Under the pieces are notes generated by a model. That model was not told the origin of the DNA and made no database searches. It saw nothing but the letters and a program-made list of their open reading frames with translations. The translations under genes were made by a program, and so were the position numbers. This document shows positions 25,919 to 34,573 of a stretch of 53,925 bases of DNA, piece by piece. How positions within the stretch are numbered: the stretch's first letter is position 1; each line of letters starts with the position of its first letter. This DNA comes from an uncultured Bacteroidota bacterium (GTDB lineage Bacteria; Bacteroidota; Bacteroidia; Bacteroidales; FEN-979), in NCBI GenBank assembly GCA_937900965.1, contig CALCGJ010000007.1, positions 1 through 53,925 on the forward strand. Reading direction: 5' to 3'.

Positions 25919-26371
25919 ATGAAGAAACTACTAATAGTTCTTCTTATCGGCCTGGCTGCATGCAGCTCTTCCGAAGATCGTCAAAAAGAGGCAAGGAAAG
26001 AGATGCTGAGCACCGACCGGGCTTTTTCAGCCCTGAGTGCTGAGAAAGGTATGCAGGAAGCATTTCTTTATTATGCCGCCAATGATCTGGTTAAATTGCA
26101 GGAAGGGAGATTTCCTGTGATCGGGAAAGAGGCTTTGAGAAACTCATTTGAAGGTGTTTTCGATAGCATGTATCGTCTGACCTGGGTGCCTGTAATGGCA
26201 GAAATGAGTATATCATGCGACCTGGGCTACACATTCGGTAACTACGAGCTTTATGATTTTACCCGGGGAGAGGTTCGCTTCGGCAACTATTTTACCGTCT
26301 GGAAAAAAGAGAATGACGGAACCTGGCGTTGGGTTTTGGATGGGGGTAATTCAACGCCTATGCCCGAATAA
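25919..26371 (+). CDS. DUF4440/NTF2-like lipoprotein
   Basis: This 150-residue protein has a lipoprotein signal (LLIGLAAC, lipid-anchored Cys15) followed by a single NTF2-like alpha/beta-cone domain (DRAFSALSAEKGMQEAFLYYAANDLVKL, DLGYTFGNYELYD, GNYFTVWKKENDGTWRWVLDGGNSTP), typical of DUF4440/SnoaL-like proteins. The fold binds small hydrophobic ligands or acts as an enzyme scaffold; no catalytic assignment is possible. It is ten bases downstream of the carboxypeptidase and 11 bases upstream of the MFS gene, probably in one operon. Confidence 0.85.
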   Translation: MKKLLIVLLIGLAACSSSEDRQKEARKEMLSTDRAFSALSAEKGMQEAFLYYAANDLVKLQEGRFPVIGKEALRNSFEGVFDSMYRLTWVPVMAEMSISCDLGYTFGNYELYDFTRGEVRFGNYFTVWKKENDGTWRWVLDGGNSTPMPE

Positions 26372-26382
26372 CTTACTCCCGG

Positions 26383-27567
26383 ATGGTATCCAATTCTCAC
26401 GGTAAACTCTGGAGTACCAGTTTCTTCTTTATGGCGATCGGGAATCTTCTGATGGCCACCGGGTTTTACTTCCTGATACCAACCCTTCCGATCTACGTGA
26501 TCGATGTGCTACATGCAAAAACCAGTGATGTCGGCTATATTCTTGCAGCTTACACCGTATCAGCTTTGCTCATCCGACCCTTTATTGGGATTGCTCTGGA
26601 CACCTGGGGCAGAAAATGGATCTACCTCATCTCCCTGCTGATTTTTACCCTGACCATCCTCCTGTATCCGTTAATTCTGACTTTCGGTGTACTGTTACTC
26701 CTCCGGTTCTTCCACGGATTCTCCTGGGGTGCTACCACAACAGCTGGGATGACTGTGGTGGTGGATATTATTCCTCCACAAAAACGTGGCCGGGGAATTG
26801 GTTACTTTGGTATTTCCTTTACTCTCGCGATGGCTATCGCTCCTGTTCTAGCCCTGCTGATCCTTGAAACCTGGGGATATTTTGAAATGTTCTATATCGC
26901 AGCCCTTTTTTCTTTCTGTGGGTTGGTGATGGTCCTCTTTGTCAGGTATCCGGTATTTCAAACCCAGCAGGTGAAGAGCAGGATCACCTGGAAACGGTTC
27001 ATTGAGCCAAAAGGGATTCCCATATCCATCCCGATGGCCCTGTTTGGCACTACATTTGGAGGGGTGGTATCCTTTATTACTCTATATGACAAAGAGCTGG
27101 GATTGGAGCAAGCAGGCAACTTCTTTCTGATACTGGCAGGCGGAGTTACAGTCTCACGGCTCTTTGCCGGACAGGTCTTCGACAGATATGGCCCTACATA
27201 CCTGATGATCGGTGGCTTCGTGGCGAATATCGCAGGACTTCTGTTCCTTGGTCTCATGCTGAACATCACTGGATTTCTGGTTGCCGCCGGCCTGATAGGA
27301 CTGGGTGTCGGAATCCTGATGCCCACTCTTCAAACGATGGTCAACAATGTTGTAACAGTTCACCGCCGTGGAGCGGCCAATGCTACATTGATCACTGCTT
27401 TTGATCTTGGCATAGGACTTGGTTCCCTGGGGCTTGGATACCTTGCTGAATGGATCGGTTTTGATGGCATGTACCTGGTCTGCATGGGTATTGCAGTTCT
27501 CTCCGTGATATACTATTTCTGGCATGTGCGAGGATTTTATGCGAAGAATGTGAGGCATGATATATAA
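26383..27567 (+). CDS. MFS transporter
   Basis: This is a 394-residue integral membrane protein with about 12 hydrophobic helices. It carries the major facilitator signature between TM2 and TM3 (GIALDTWGRKWIY), plus the R/G-rich motif DIIPPQKRGRGIGYFG after TM4. The second half repeats the pattern (AGQVFDRYGPTYLMIGG; VHRRGAANATLITAFDLGIGLGS). It resembles drug or sugar efflux MFS proteins of Bacteroidota, but the substrate cannot be assigned. It is the last gene of a run starting with the T9SS genes and is followed by a palindromic repeat. Confidence 0.9.
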   Translation: MVSNSHGKLWSTSFFFMAIGNLLMATGFYFLIPTLPIYVIDVLHAKTSDVGYILAAYTVSALLIRPFIGIALDTWGRKWIYLISLLIFTLTILLYPLILTFGVLLLLRFFHGFSWGATTTAGMTVVVDIIPPQKRGRGIGYFGISFTLAMAIAPVLALLILETWGYFEMFYIAALFSFCGLVMVLFVRYPVFQTQQVKSRITWKRFIEPKGIPISIPMALFGTTFGGVVSFITLYDKELGLEQAGNFFLILAGGVTVSRLFAGQVFDRYGPTYLMIGGFVANIAGLLFLGLMLNITGFLVAAGLIGLGVGILMPTLQTMVNNVVTVHRRGAANATLITAFDLGIGLGSLGLGYLAEWIGFDGMYLVCMGIAVLSVIYYFWHVRGFYAKNVRHDI

Positions 27568-27576
27568 GATAACAAT

Positions 27577-27657
27577 GCACCTCAACCCCCGGCCCCTTCT
27601 CCTCAAAGAGAAGGGGAGAGATTCCCTCTCCTTGAGGAGAGGGTTAGGGTGAGGTGG
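27577..27657. repeat. Palindromic dispersed element (CACCTCA...TGAGGTGG ends, two hairpins)
   Basis: Ends CACCTCA and TGAGGTGG are inverted. Within lie two GC-rich hairpins, CCCCTTCTC/GAGAAGGGG (27593-27616) and CCCTCTCCT/AGGAGAGGG (27624-27643). It is non-coding and resembles the 'CCCTAACCCTCTCC' type of dispersed bacterial repeat. It may also act as a terminator for the MFS operon. Confidence 0.8.
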
Positions 27658-27702
27658 ATAACCAATTTCAAATTTCTATCTAACATTTTGATCAAATAAA
27701 TC

Positions 27703-28401
27703 ATGACTCTTTTTTACGCTCCCAACATTGTCCCTCCCTCCCACTCCTTTGACCGTGAAGAATCTGCTCATATTGTTCGTGTTCTCCGGTTGAAGGAAGG
27801 AGACCGGGTGCACCTGACCGACGGAAAAGGGACTCTGTATGAAGGCGAAATTCTTGTTGCCCAACCAAAACACTGTGAAGTCACCCTTCTCTCTCATACG
27901 CTCATACCCTCACACCCACATACCCTACACGTTGCTATTGCTCCCACAAAAAATATCAACCGGTTTGAATGGTTCCTCGAGAAAGCAACTGAGATTGGGA
28001 TCGACGAGATTATTCCACTTATATGTGCCCATTCGGAGCGTAAAGTCGTAAAAACAGAGCGGCTTCGGAAGATTCTGGTTGCGGCCTTGAAACAGTCGCT
28101 GAAAAGTTGGTTGCCAGCCCTTCATGAACCACAAACATTTCATGCTCTCATCAGGCAGGGGTTCGTGGGTCAGAAATTCATTGCTTATTGCGAAACCGGT
28201 TCTGAGGAGTTACTGCAAAAAGTTTATATCCCTGGCAAGTCCGCCCTGATCCTGATAGGCCCCGAAGGTGATTTCTCTCCTGAAGAGGTAGTTAAGGCTA
28301 TGCAAGAGGGCTTTATTCCAGTAAGCCTGGGAACAAGCCGGCTGCGTACAGAGACCGCGGGGGTTGTGGCCTGTACGATCGTAAATATGGTGAACTGGTG
28401 A
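27703..28401 (+). CDS. rsmE: 16S rRNA (uracil-1498 N3)-methyltransferase RsmE
   Basis: This 232-residue SPOUT methyltransferase methylates U1498 of 16S rRNA with S-adenosylmethionine. The N-terminal PUA-like domain (HIVRVLRLKEGDRVHLTDGKG) precedes the knotted SAM domain, with KATEIGIDEIIPL, ALKQSLKSWLPAL, LIGPEGDFSPEE and the trefoil-knot signature SLGTSRLRTETAGVVA. The last codons and stop (N-W-stop) are already part of a GTGAACTGG nonamer array that continues for about 35 bp. Confidence 0.95.
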   Translation: MTLFYAPNIVPPSHSFDREESAHIVRVLRLKEGDRVHLTDGKGTLYEGEILVAQPKHCEVTLLSHTLIPSHPHTLHVAIAPTKNINRFEWFLEKATEIGIDEIIPLICAHSERKVVKTERLRKILVAALKQSLKSWLPALHEPQTFHALIRQGFVGQKFIAYCETGSEELLQKVYIPGKSALILIGPEGDFSPEEVVKAMQEGFIPVSLGTSRLRTETAGVVACTIVNMVNW

Positions 28402-28437
28402 ACTGGTGAGTTGGTGAACTGGTGAACTGGTGAGGCC
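28391..28437. repeat. Nonamer array GGTGAACTG starting at the rsmE stop
   Basis: Five units GGTGAACTG/GGTGAGTTG run from inside the last two rsmE codons to a truncated dispersed repeat at 28440. Confidence 0.9.
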
Positions 28438-28439
28438 TG

Positions 28440-28466
28440 TTGCGAGGAGCGTAGCGACGCGGCAAT
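28440..28466. repeat. Truncated TTGCGAGGAGCG...GCGGCAAT dispersed repeat
   Basis: This fragment resembles the common bacterial dispersed repeat GTCATTGCGAGGAGCGAAGCGACG, here embedded in the nonamer array. Related half-elements form the composite palindrome at 12010. Confidence 0.55.
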
Positions 28467-28522
28467 GGTGAGATGGTGAAATTTGATTGCCGGCTGCCAA
28501 CTGTAGACTGCAGACTTTCTAG

Positions 28523-28530
28523 TATCTTTG
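28523..28530 (+). promoter_or_regulatory. -7 element (TATCTTTG) upstream of the DUF4159 gene
   Basis: This TAnnTTTG match lies 20 nt before the ATG at 28551. No clear -33 element was found. Confidence 0.4.
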
Positions 28531-28550
28531 TCAACCATCAATTCACTGGC

Positions 28551-29207
28551 ATGAAAAGATCCCTGTTTCTTCTTCTAATCCTGATCACAGGCCTCTCCGC
28601 TACTCCGCCCTCCTTCCAGATTGCGTTGCTGAAATACAACGGAGGGGGAGATTGGTATGCCAATCCTACCTCCCTGCCGAATCTCGTTAAGTTTGCAAAT
28701 CAAAATCTTGGAACCAATATCAGCGAAGAAATAGCTACGGTGGATGTGGGAAGTAAAGAGATATTTAACTTTCCCGTAGTCCATATGACCGGCCATGGGA
28801 ACGTACTTTTTTCGCAAAAGGAAGCGCAGAACCTTCGGGGGTACCTCCTTGCTGGTGGATTTCTTCACATTGACGATAACTATGGACTGGATAAATACAT
28901 TCGACCACAGATGAAGCTGGTCTTCCCCGAACTTGATTTTACCGAACTCCCCTATTCCCACCCAATATATCATCAGAAATACAACTTTCCCAACGGCCTG
29001 CCAAAAATTCACGAACACGACAATAAAGCGCCCCATGGATTTGGCCTGATCTGGAAAGGGAGGCTTATCTGTTTCTATACCTATGAGAGTGACCTGGGAG
29101 ACGGGTGGGAAGACCCGAGGGTACATAACGACTCAGACGCAACCCGCCAGGATGCTCTCCGGATGGGAGCGAATATCCTGGAATTTGCTTTTACACAAGA
29201 GTTGTGA
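28551..29207 (+). CDS. DUF4159 domain-containing exported protein
   Basis: This 218-residue protein has a signal peptide (LFLLLILITGLSATPP) and then a DUF4159 domain of glutamine-amidotransferase-like fold. Recognisable family segments are IALLKYNGGGDWYANPTSLPNLVKF, FPVVHMTGHGNVLFSQKEAQNLRGYLLAGGFLHIDDNYGLD, and LPYSHPIYH. Family members often accompany DUF58/BatA/vWA genes, and such genes occur elsewhere in this window. The role is unknown. I use the ATG at 28551; the upstream frame is repeat sequence. The stop codon begins another nonamer array. Confidence 0.85.
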   Translation: MKRSLFLLLILITGLSATPPSFQIALLKYNGGGDWYANPTSLPNLVKFANQNLGTNISEEIATVDVGSKEIFNFPVVHMTGHGNVLFSQKEAQNLRGYLLAGGFLHIDDNYGLDKYIRPQMKLVFPELDFTELPYSHPIYHQKYNFPNGLPKIHEHDNKAPHGFGLIWKGRLICFYTYESDLGDGWEDPRVHNDSDATRQDALRMGANILEFAFTQEL

Positions 29208-29233
29208 ACTGGTGAGTTGGTGAGTTGGTGGGT
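29201..29233. repeat. Nonamer array GTGAGTTGG at the DUF4159 gene stop
   Basis: GTTGTGAACTGG followed by GTGAGTTGG units begins within the last codon of the DUF4159 gene; its TGA is part of the first unit. The array supplies a TTG for the mscS-like promoter. Confidence 0.85.
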
Positions 29234-29255
29234 AAGATGTTTTGTATTAACTTTG
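29225..29255 (+). promoter_or_regulatory. Putative promoter of the mscS-like gene (TTG-N20-TAACTTTG)
   Basis: TTG at 29225-29227 (within the nonamer array) and TAACTTTG at 29248-29255 are 20 nt apart, matching the Bacteroidota consensus. The start codon is at 29310. Confidence 0.5.
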
Positions 29256-29309
29256 AGGCTCTAGTCTCTTATACATGCAACTATTCTAATTAATGGAGGG
29301 TCACTAAAT

Positions 29310-30146
29310 ATGTCCTTTTCAGAATTTCTTGAGTACCATCTCATTGATATAGGAAACTTCTCTCTTACAGTTTCTGAACTATTTTTCATTGTAGTGATTT
29401 TCATCGCTACATGGATACTCCTTTTCCTGATAAAAAGAGTGGTTGTCAAAACCATGTCGAAAAACAAATATGTAGCCGGCCGGCAATACTCCGTTTTTCT
29501 CCTTGTAAGATATTTAGTCTGGATCATTGCCCTCGTCCTGATTATCGAAACAATCGGCGTAAAAGTCACCTTCCTTATCGCCAGTTCAGCGGCACTGCTG
29601 GTTGGTCTTGGTTTGGGTTTGCAACAGATTTTCCAGGACATCGTTTCAGGTATTTTCATACTTTTCGAAGGGACTATCAAGGTGGATGACATCCTTGATG
29701 TAGGTGGTATTGTTGGGAAAATCAAAGAGATACGTTTACGTACCTCTACCCTTTTGACACGAGACGGAACAGTTTTGATCATACCCAACCACAAGTTCGT
29801 CAATGAAAATGTGATCAACTGGAGCCATAATCTGAAGCCCACCCGGTTTCGTGTGCAGGTTGGAGTCTCTTATACATCAGATGAGGTGCAGGTTAGGGAT
29901 ATTTTGTACCAGTGTGCTGCCGAACACCCCGAGGTTATTAACGACCACCCAAAGATGAAACCGATCGTGCGAATCATTGATTTCGGGGATAGTGCAATAG
30001 TTTTTGAAATCCTATTCTGGAGCCACGATATGTTCTGGATCGAAAATATCAAGAGTGATATTCGTTTTAAGATCCGTGAAAAATTCCGGGAAGAGGGAAT
30101 CGTGATCCCATTCCCGCAAAGGGACGTGCATATGATCCAACAATAA
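29310..30146 (+). CDS. MscS-family small mechanosensitive channel
   Basis: This 278-residue inner-membrane channel has about three N-terminal transmembrane helices (about 20-105). The pore-lining TM3 is glycine/alanine-rich (ASSAALLVGLGLGLQQIFQDIVSG). The cytoplasmic beta domain follows (FEGTIKVDDILDVGGIVGKIKEIRLRTSTLLTRDGTVLIIPN), then the C-terminal alpha/beta domain ending IPFPQRDVHM. Its length matches the small MscS class. It probably releases solutes during hypoosmotic shock. A decamer array starts exactly after its stop codon. Confidence 0.94.
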   Translation: MSFSEFLEYHLIDIGNFSLTVSELFFIVVIFIATWILLFLIKRVVVKTMSKNKYVAGRQYSVFLLVRYLVWIIALVLIIETIGVKVTFLIASSAALLVGLGLGLQQIFQDIVSGIFILFEGTIKVDDILDVGGIVGKIKEIRLRTSTLLTRDGTVLIIPNHKFVNENVINWSHNLKPTRFRVQVGVSYTSDEVQVRDILYQCAAEHPEVINDHPKMKPIVRIIDFGDSAIVFEILFWSHDMFWIENIKSDIRFKIREKFREEGIVIPFPQRDVHMIQQ

Positions 30147-30200
30147 TTGTACATCATTGCACATCATTGCACATCATTGCGCAAGATTGCACATGATTGC
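30147..30200. repeat. Decamer array ACATCATTGC x5, starting at the mscS-like stop
   Basis: After TTGT, five 10-mers (ACATCATTGC x3, GCAAGATTGC, ACATGATTGC) follow directly on the TAA stop. Confidence 0.92.
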
Positions 30201-30222
30201 ATCTGAGTTATTGATTGATAGC

Positions 30223-30280
30223 ATTGGTGGCAATGGTGGTAATGGTGGTAATGGTGGCAATGGTGGCAATGGTGGCAATT
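30223..30280. repeat. Nonamer array GGTGGCAAT, starting at the valS stop
   Basis: About six 9-mers (GGTGGCAAT/GGTGGTAAT) begin on the minus strand directly at the valS TAA (30279-30281). A small plus-strand open frame through it reads as GGN repeats and is not a gene. Confidence 0.92.
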
Positions 30281-33059
30281 ATTCCATTTCGTTCAGCTTC
30301 TCCTCCAGCACCCTGATCCTTGCTTCGGCGTCAGCCTTTTTCTTCTGTTCCAATTCAACCACCTGCCTGGGAGCATTATTGACAAAACGCTCATTGCTGA
30401 GTTTTTTATCTACAGTGGATAAAAACCCTCTGGTATAGGTCAGCTCCTCCTCTACTTTCTGGAGTTCCTCTTCTGCATTTATCTGAACAGAGAGCGGGAT
30501 ATAAAATTCGGTCGACTTTACTACAAATGAAAATGCCTCTGGCTGCTTCTCTGACACATATATCAATTCATCTATACCACACAGTTTCATCATTACCTCA
30601 TCGAAAGTTGTATCAACTTGCTCCTCATTATTCTTCTTAACCATCAGTTGAATAACCTCTTTTTGAGGAATATTCTTCTCTTTTCTGACAGTACGTATCG
30701 CTGTAACCACCTCCCGGGCAAATTCGAAGGACTGCAATAACACTTGATCCGGGATCCTCGATCCGGGATCCTCAGTATGGGGCTTGAGACTTGGAATTTG
30801 AGACTTGGGACTTGGTGCCTGGCTTACCATGATCGATTCACCCTCCTTCCTCTCGCGTATCAGCTGCCATATCTCCTCCGTAATGAATGGAAGAAAAGGA
30901 TGAATCACCCGCATCAGTTCATCGAAGAAATCTATTGTTGCTTTTTTTGTAACCGGATCGATTGGTTGCTGGTAAGCAGGCTTTATCATCTCCAGGTACC
31001 AGGCACAGAAGTCATCCCAAAAAAGTTTATAAATCGCCATCAAGGCTTCAGACAAGCGATAGTCAGTTAATAACTCATCAATTTCACTAAGGGATTGTGA
31101 AAACCTGGCCTCAAACCAGGCGACAGATACCTGGCATGCCTTCGGTTGAACAAGCTCTTCATCCACTTGCCATCCATTGACCAATCGAAAAGCGTTCCAT
31201 ACTTTATTACAGAAATTCCTACCCTGCTCAATCAATCCTTCATCGAAGAGGAGGTCGTTGCCTGCCGGTGAACATAAGAGCATTCCCATCCTTACAGCAT
31301 CGGCTCCGTGCTGTTGGATCAATTGAATTGGTTCAGGTGAATTACCTAACGACTTGGACATTTTCCGGCCACTTTTATCCCGTACAATACCTGTGAAATA
31401 CACGTTGTGAAAAGGAATCTCTTTTCGGTATTCCAATCCGGCAATTATCATCCTGGCAACCCAGAAAAAAATGATCTCAGGTGCTGTTACCAGATCGTTG
31501 GTTGGATAGTAATAGTTGATATCAGGATTATCCGGATAGCGGATTCCGTCAAATACTGAGATGGGCCACAACCAGCTTGAAAACCAGGTGTCCAGAACGT
31601 CGGGATCCTGTTCAAGGTCATCAGCTGACACCTGATGCCGGATACCAGATGCCGGATGACCAGATCCTGGATCCTGGTTGCTGGTTGCTGGATCCTTATG
31701 GCTTATGCCTAATGACTCATGGCTTTTGTCTGCCAACTGCCAACTGCCAACTGCCAACTTCTCAACCGCCTCTTCCCTGGTCCTGGCCACAACCACCGTT
31801 CCATCCGGCAGGTACCAGGCAGGTATCCTTTGTCCCCACCATAGTTGGCGGGAGATACACCAATCCTGCACGTTCTCCATCCAGTGACGGTACATATTCT
31901 TGTATTTGGCAGGATGAAAACTGACCGTATCATTTTCAACTACTTCCAACGCCGGCCGGGCAAGATCCTTCATCCTGAGAAACCACTGCACTGAGATCCT
32001 GGGTTCAATCACTTCATCGGTACGTTCAGAGTAACCAACTTTGTTTGTATACTCTTCAATCCTGACAATATGTCCGGCAGTTTCAAGATCGGTTATAATC
32101 TTTTTTCTTACAGTGAACCGGTCTTCCCCAATGTAAAGCTGTGCAGCTTTGCTCATAGTGCCATCGGGATTGAAGGTATCCACCACCTCCAGATTGTGCT
32201 TGAGTCCAAGGTTGTAATCGTTAACATCATGGGCCGGTGTTACTTTCAAAGCACCAGTCCCAAACTCCATCTCAACATAATCATCAAAGATTACCGGTAC
32301 TGACCGATTGATCAGCGGAATGAGAACGCGTTTACCTTTCAGACCGGAATACCGGTCATCATCCGGATGGACACAAATGGCCGTGTCGCCCAGAATCGTT
32401 TCTGGTCGCGTGGTAGCAATCGTTATCCACTCATTTCCGGAACCCTCTATTTTGTATCTGACATGATAAAGTTTGGAGTGCACCTCTTTGTAGATTACCT
32501 CCTCGTCGGAAACAGCCGTAAGCGCCTTGGGGTCCCAGTTTACCATCCTGGCTCCACGGTATATCAGTCCCTTGTTGTGCAAATCGATAAACACGTCGAT
32601 GACCGATTCGTACCGGGCTTCGTCCATTGTAAAACAGGTTCTTTCCCAGTCACATGAAGCTCCCAGCTTTTTCAATTGCTCCAGGATGATCCCTCCATGT
32701 TTCTCTTTCCACGCCCACGCATGTTCGAGGAACTCTTCCCTGGTGATTGTGGCTTTTTCAATCCCGTCCTCTTTGAGTTTCGCTACCACCTTTGCCTCTG
32801 TGGCAATGGAGGCATGATCGGTTCCGGGAACCCAGCAGGCATTCTTCCCGTTCATCCGGGCTCTCCTGACCAGGATGTCCTGGATCGTATTATTGAGCAT
32901 ATGTCCCATATGAAGGACGCCAGTCACATTCGGGGGTGGAATTACAATACAATACGGTTCACGATCGTCTGGTTCAGAATGAAAGAACCCCTGCTTCATC
33001 CAATAGTCATACCACTTGTTCTCAACTTCAGCAGGGTTATATCTTGAAGGAATTTCCAT
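30279..33059 (-). CDS. valS: Valyl-tRNA synthetase
   Basis: This 926-residue class I aminoacyl-tRNA synthetase charges tRNA-Val. It has the HIGH motif ([10 protein letters not shown]), the CP1 editing domain, KMSKS ([10 protein letters not shown]), the anticodon-binding domain and a C-terminal coiled coil ([25 protein letters not shown]). Two segments do not belong to the family. Residues about 434-478 lie between the REEAVEKL segment and [12 protein letters not shown], and residues about 745-775 lie between SIMVSQ and [13 protein letters not shown]. Both are translations of intergenic-type heptamer arrays and include DPGSG and EDPGSRIPD peptides. All catalytic motifs are intact, so it is presumably functional. 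Confidence 0.97.
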   Translation of the reverse strand: MEIPSRYNPAEVENKWYDYWMKQGFFHSEPDDREPYCIVIPPPNVTGVLHMGHMLNNTIQDILVRRARMNGKNACWVPGTDHASIATEAKVVAKLKEDGIEKATITREEFLEHAWAWKEKHGGIILEQLKKLGASCDWERTCFTMDEARYESVIDVFIDLHNKGLIYRGARMVNWDPKALTAVSDEEVIYKEVHSKLYHVRYKIEGSGNEWITIATTRPETILGDTAICVHPDDDRYSGLKGKRVLIPLINRSVPVIFDDYVEMEFGTGALKVTPAHDVNDYNLGLKHNLEVVDTFNPDGTMSKAAQLYIGEDRFTVRKKIITDLETAGHIVRIEEYTNKVGYSERTDEVIEPRISVQWFLRMKDLARPALEVVENDTVSFHPAKYKNMYRHWMENVQDWCISRQLWWGQRIPAWYLPDGTVVVARTREEAVEKLAVGSWQLADKSHESLGISHKDPATSNQDPGSGHPASGIRHQVSADDLEQDPDVLDTWFSSWLWPISVFDGIRYPDNPDINYYYPTNDLVTAPEIIFFWVARMIIAGLEYRKEIPFHNVYFTGIVRDKSGRKMSKSLGNSPEPIQLIQQHGADAVRMGMLLCSPAGNDLLFDEGLIEQGRNFCNKVWNAFRLVNGWQVDEELVQPKACQVSVAWFEARFSQSLSEIDELLTDYRLSEALMAIYKLFWDDFCAWYLEMIKPAYQQPIDPVTKKATIDFFDELMRVIHPFLPFITEEIWQLIRERKEGESIMVSQAPSPKSQIPSLKPHTEDPGSRIPDQVLLQSFEFAREVVTAIRTVRKEKNIPQKEVIQLMVKKNNEEQVDTTFDEVMMKLCGIDELIYVSEKQPEAFSFVVKSTEFYIPLSVQINAEEELQKVEEELTYTRGFLSTVDKKLSNERFVNNAPRQVVELEQKKKADAEARIRVLEEKLNEME
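30738..30828. repeat. Repeat-derived insertion in valS (second)
   Basis: GATCCGGGATCCTC words and GAGACTTGG-type words are read in frame as part of ValRS (about residues 745-775). Confidence 0.75.
31627..31760. repeat. Repeat-derived insertion in valS (first)
   Basis: A mosaic of GCCGGAT-, ATCCTGG-, TTGCTGG-, ATGGCTT- and CTGCCAA-type words (the last about four times) is translated in frame just before the DVLDTWFSS motif of ValRS. Confidence 0.85.
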
Positions 33060-33094
33060 GAAGGTAATAGGTTAAAGGAAAACGTAAAATTACT

Positions 33095-33129
33095 AAAAAC
33101 CCCTAAATCCCCTTTAGGATTTAGGGGTT
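33095..33129 (-). terminator. Terminator-like hairpin between DUF58 gene and valS
   Basis: A perfect 13-bp stem (33098-33110 with 33117-33129, 6-nt loop) with a minus-strand T run follows the DUF58 gene stop by 8 bp. Its arms are the CCCCTAAATCC word, also seen at 53845. Confidence 0.8.
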
Positions 33130-33136
33130 ACCGGCA

Positions 33137-34072
33137 TCAATAAAGTTTACTCCGTTTCACCAGGTAGGGTAACAGCACCTGCTCAAATCCTTTGTTGATA
33201 TCGGCTTCCACAAGGTCAATATGATATTGGCCACATTTAAGCTTCAGTTCATCCTTGAATTGCTGAACCGCAGCAAGGTATTGCTGTTTCACTTCAGCGG
33301 GAAACAGTTTAACCTGCTGTCCTGTTTCCATATCGACGAAACGATAGGGTCTGTTTTCAAACGAGAAATCAAGCTCTTTCGATTTATCGGTTACGTGAAA
33401 GAGAATTACTTCATGCCTGTTGTGTTTCAGATGCTGGAGTGCTGCAAAAATCTCATCCGGATTGCTGGTGTTTTCAAACATATCACTGAAGATGATTACC
33501 AGGGAACGCTTGTGAATCCGTTCAGCCAGTGCATGTATAGTATCTGTCACAGCCGTACTCTTCCGGGTGCCGGATGGAATGGGAATGATCAGCTTTTCCA
33601 ACTCCGAAAAAATATATTTGTAATGAATATTACTTGATTTGGACTGTGAATGCAGTTCTATCTGATCCGAAAAAATACTTAGCCCTGCAGCATCTCTTTG
33701 TTTACGAAACAAATGGATGAGGGCAGCACTGAGGTATATGGAGAAGGTAATTTTATTCGGATGGTCGATCGTAGGTTTCTCCAGCACAGGATAGTACATG
33801 GAAGACGAATTGTCTATCAATATCTGGCAACGCAGGTTGGTCTCCTCTTCATAACGCTTCACATAAAGCCGGTCAGTCCGGCCATAAAGCTTCCAGTCGA
33901 TATTTCGTATCGACTCGCCTGAGTTGTACAAACGATGCTCGGCAAACTCAACCGAGAAGCCATGAAAAGGACTCTTATGCAATCCAGTTATGAACCCCTC
34001 AACCACCTGACGGGCAAGGAATTCCAGGGAGCTGAATTGCTCCAGACGGGATTGATCAATGGTGGAGGGCAT
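33137..34072 (-). CDS. DUF58 domain-containing protein
   Basis: This 311-residue DUF58 protein has the family core SIRNIDWKLYGRTDRLYVKRYEEETNLRCQILIDNSSSMYYP and a vWA-like domain with a MIDAS-type DxSxS (DNSSS) and a later SDMFE. Such proteins usually belong to a MoxR-DUF58-BatA/B operon of aerotolerance or envelope-stress type. Here the MoxR ATPase is not adjacent; a BatA-like gene lies 8 kb away. It is probably cytoplasmic, as no signal is visible. The gene starts just after an ATCCTGG heptamer array (34077-34162) that separates it from trxA. Confidence 0.92.
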   Translation of the reverse strand: MPSTIDQSRLEQFSSLEFLARQVVEGFITGLHKSPFHGFSVEFAEHRLYNSGESIRNIDWKLYGRTDRLYVKRYEEETNLRCQILIDNSSSMYYPVLEKPTIDHPNKITFSIYLSAALIHLFRKQRDAAGLSIFSDQIELHSQSKSSNIHYKYIFSELEKLIIPIPSGTRKSTAVTDTIHALAERIHKRSLVIIFSDMFENTSNPDEIFAALQHLKHNRHEVILFHVTDKSKELDFSFENRPYRFVDMETGQQVKLFPAEVKQQYLAAVQQFKDELKLKCGQYHIDLVEADINKGFEQVLLPYLVKRSKLY

Positions 34073-34076
34073 AGAC

Positions 34077-34162
34077 TGGATCCTGGATCCTGGATCCTGG
34101 ATCCTCGATAACCAGGTCTATGTATTTAAATCCAGTATCTAGCATCCAGAATCCAGCATCTA
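34077..34162. repeat. Heptamer arrays between trxA and the DUF58 gene
   Basis: About four ATCCTGG copies (34077-34105) lie next to the DUF58 gene start. Degenerate ATCCAGC words (34130-34160) end one base from the trxA stop. Confidence 0.9.
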
Positions 34163-34480
34163 TTATAAATACTTTTCAATAAGTCCCTTATAGGTAGCTT
34201 TAGGGACAGCACCTACCTGCTTGTCAATGACCTCTCCCTTCTTAAAAAACAGAACTGTAGGGATATTCCGCACACGATAGGTTGCAGTGATTGTTGGATT
34301 TTCGTCAACATTCAGCTCCCCGGCTACAATGCGGTCTGCATATTCTTCTGCCAGTTCATGAATTATCGGACCCACCATCCGGCATGGCCCACACCATTCG
34401 GCAGTCAGGTCTACGACAACGAGTTTGTCAGATTTGATGACTTTTTCATCAAAATTGGCATCAGTGAAAGATTCAAACAT
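34163..34480 (-). CDS. trxA: Thioredoxin
   Basis: This 105-residue cytosolic thioredoxin has the redox motif WCGPC in LTAEWCGPCRMVGPI, the cis-proline segment NIPTVLFFKKGE, and the usual length. It reduces protein disulfides with thioredoxin reductase, which is not in the window. It lies downstream of dnaE on the same strand with about 90 bp between, filled partly by AATCG/TTTACGA words. Confidence 0.97.
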   Translation of the reverse strand: MFESFTDANFDEKVIKSDKLVVVDLTAEWCGPCRMVGPIIHELAEEYADRIVAGELNVDENPTITATYRVRNIPTVLFFKKGEVIDKQVGAVPKATYKGLIEKYL

Positions 34481-34487
34481 AGCTTTT

Positions 34488-34545
34488 CAATTTACGATTG
34501 ATTCGATTTTCGATTTACGAATTATATTGTGTTATTTACGATCTG
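34488..34545. repeat. Degenerate TTTACGATT words between dnaE and trxA
   Basis: The spacer consists of TTTACGATTGATTCGATTT-like words. No promoter could be assigned with confidence. Confidence 0.5.
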
Positions 34546-34573
34546 AATGTTCAATTGGGTTACAAATTTACAG

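Noticed and set aside
28224-28541. Minus-strand frame rich in VHQFTSSP peptides
   Set aside because: Translation of the nonamer array antisense to rsmE and the spacer.
30147-30280. Possible CRISPR array between mscS-like gene and valS
   Set aside because: Units are 9-10 bp and contiguous with no unique spacers; these are simple tandem repeats.
30157-30438. Plus-strand 93-codon open frame starting in the decamer array and rich in Gly-Gly-Asn
   Set aside because: It is a translation of the GGTGGCAAT array and the antisense of valS; no domain or ribosome binding site.
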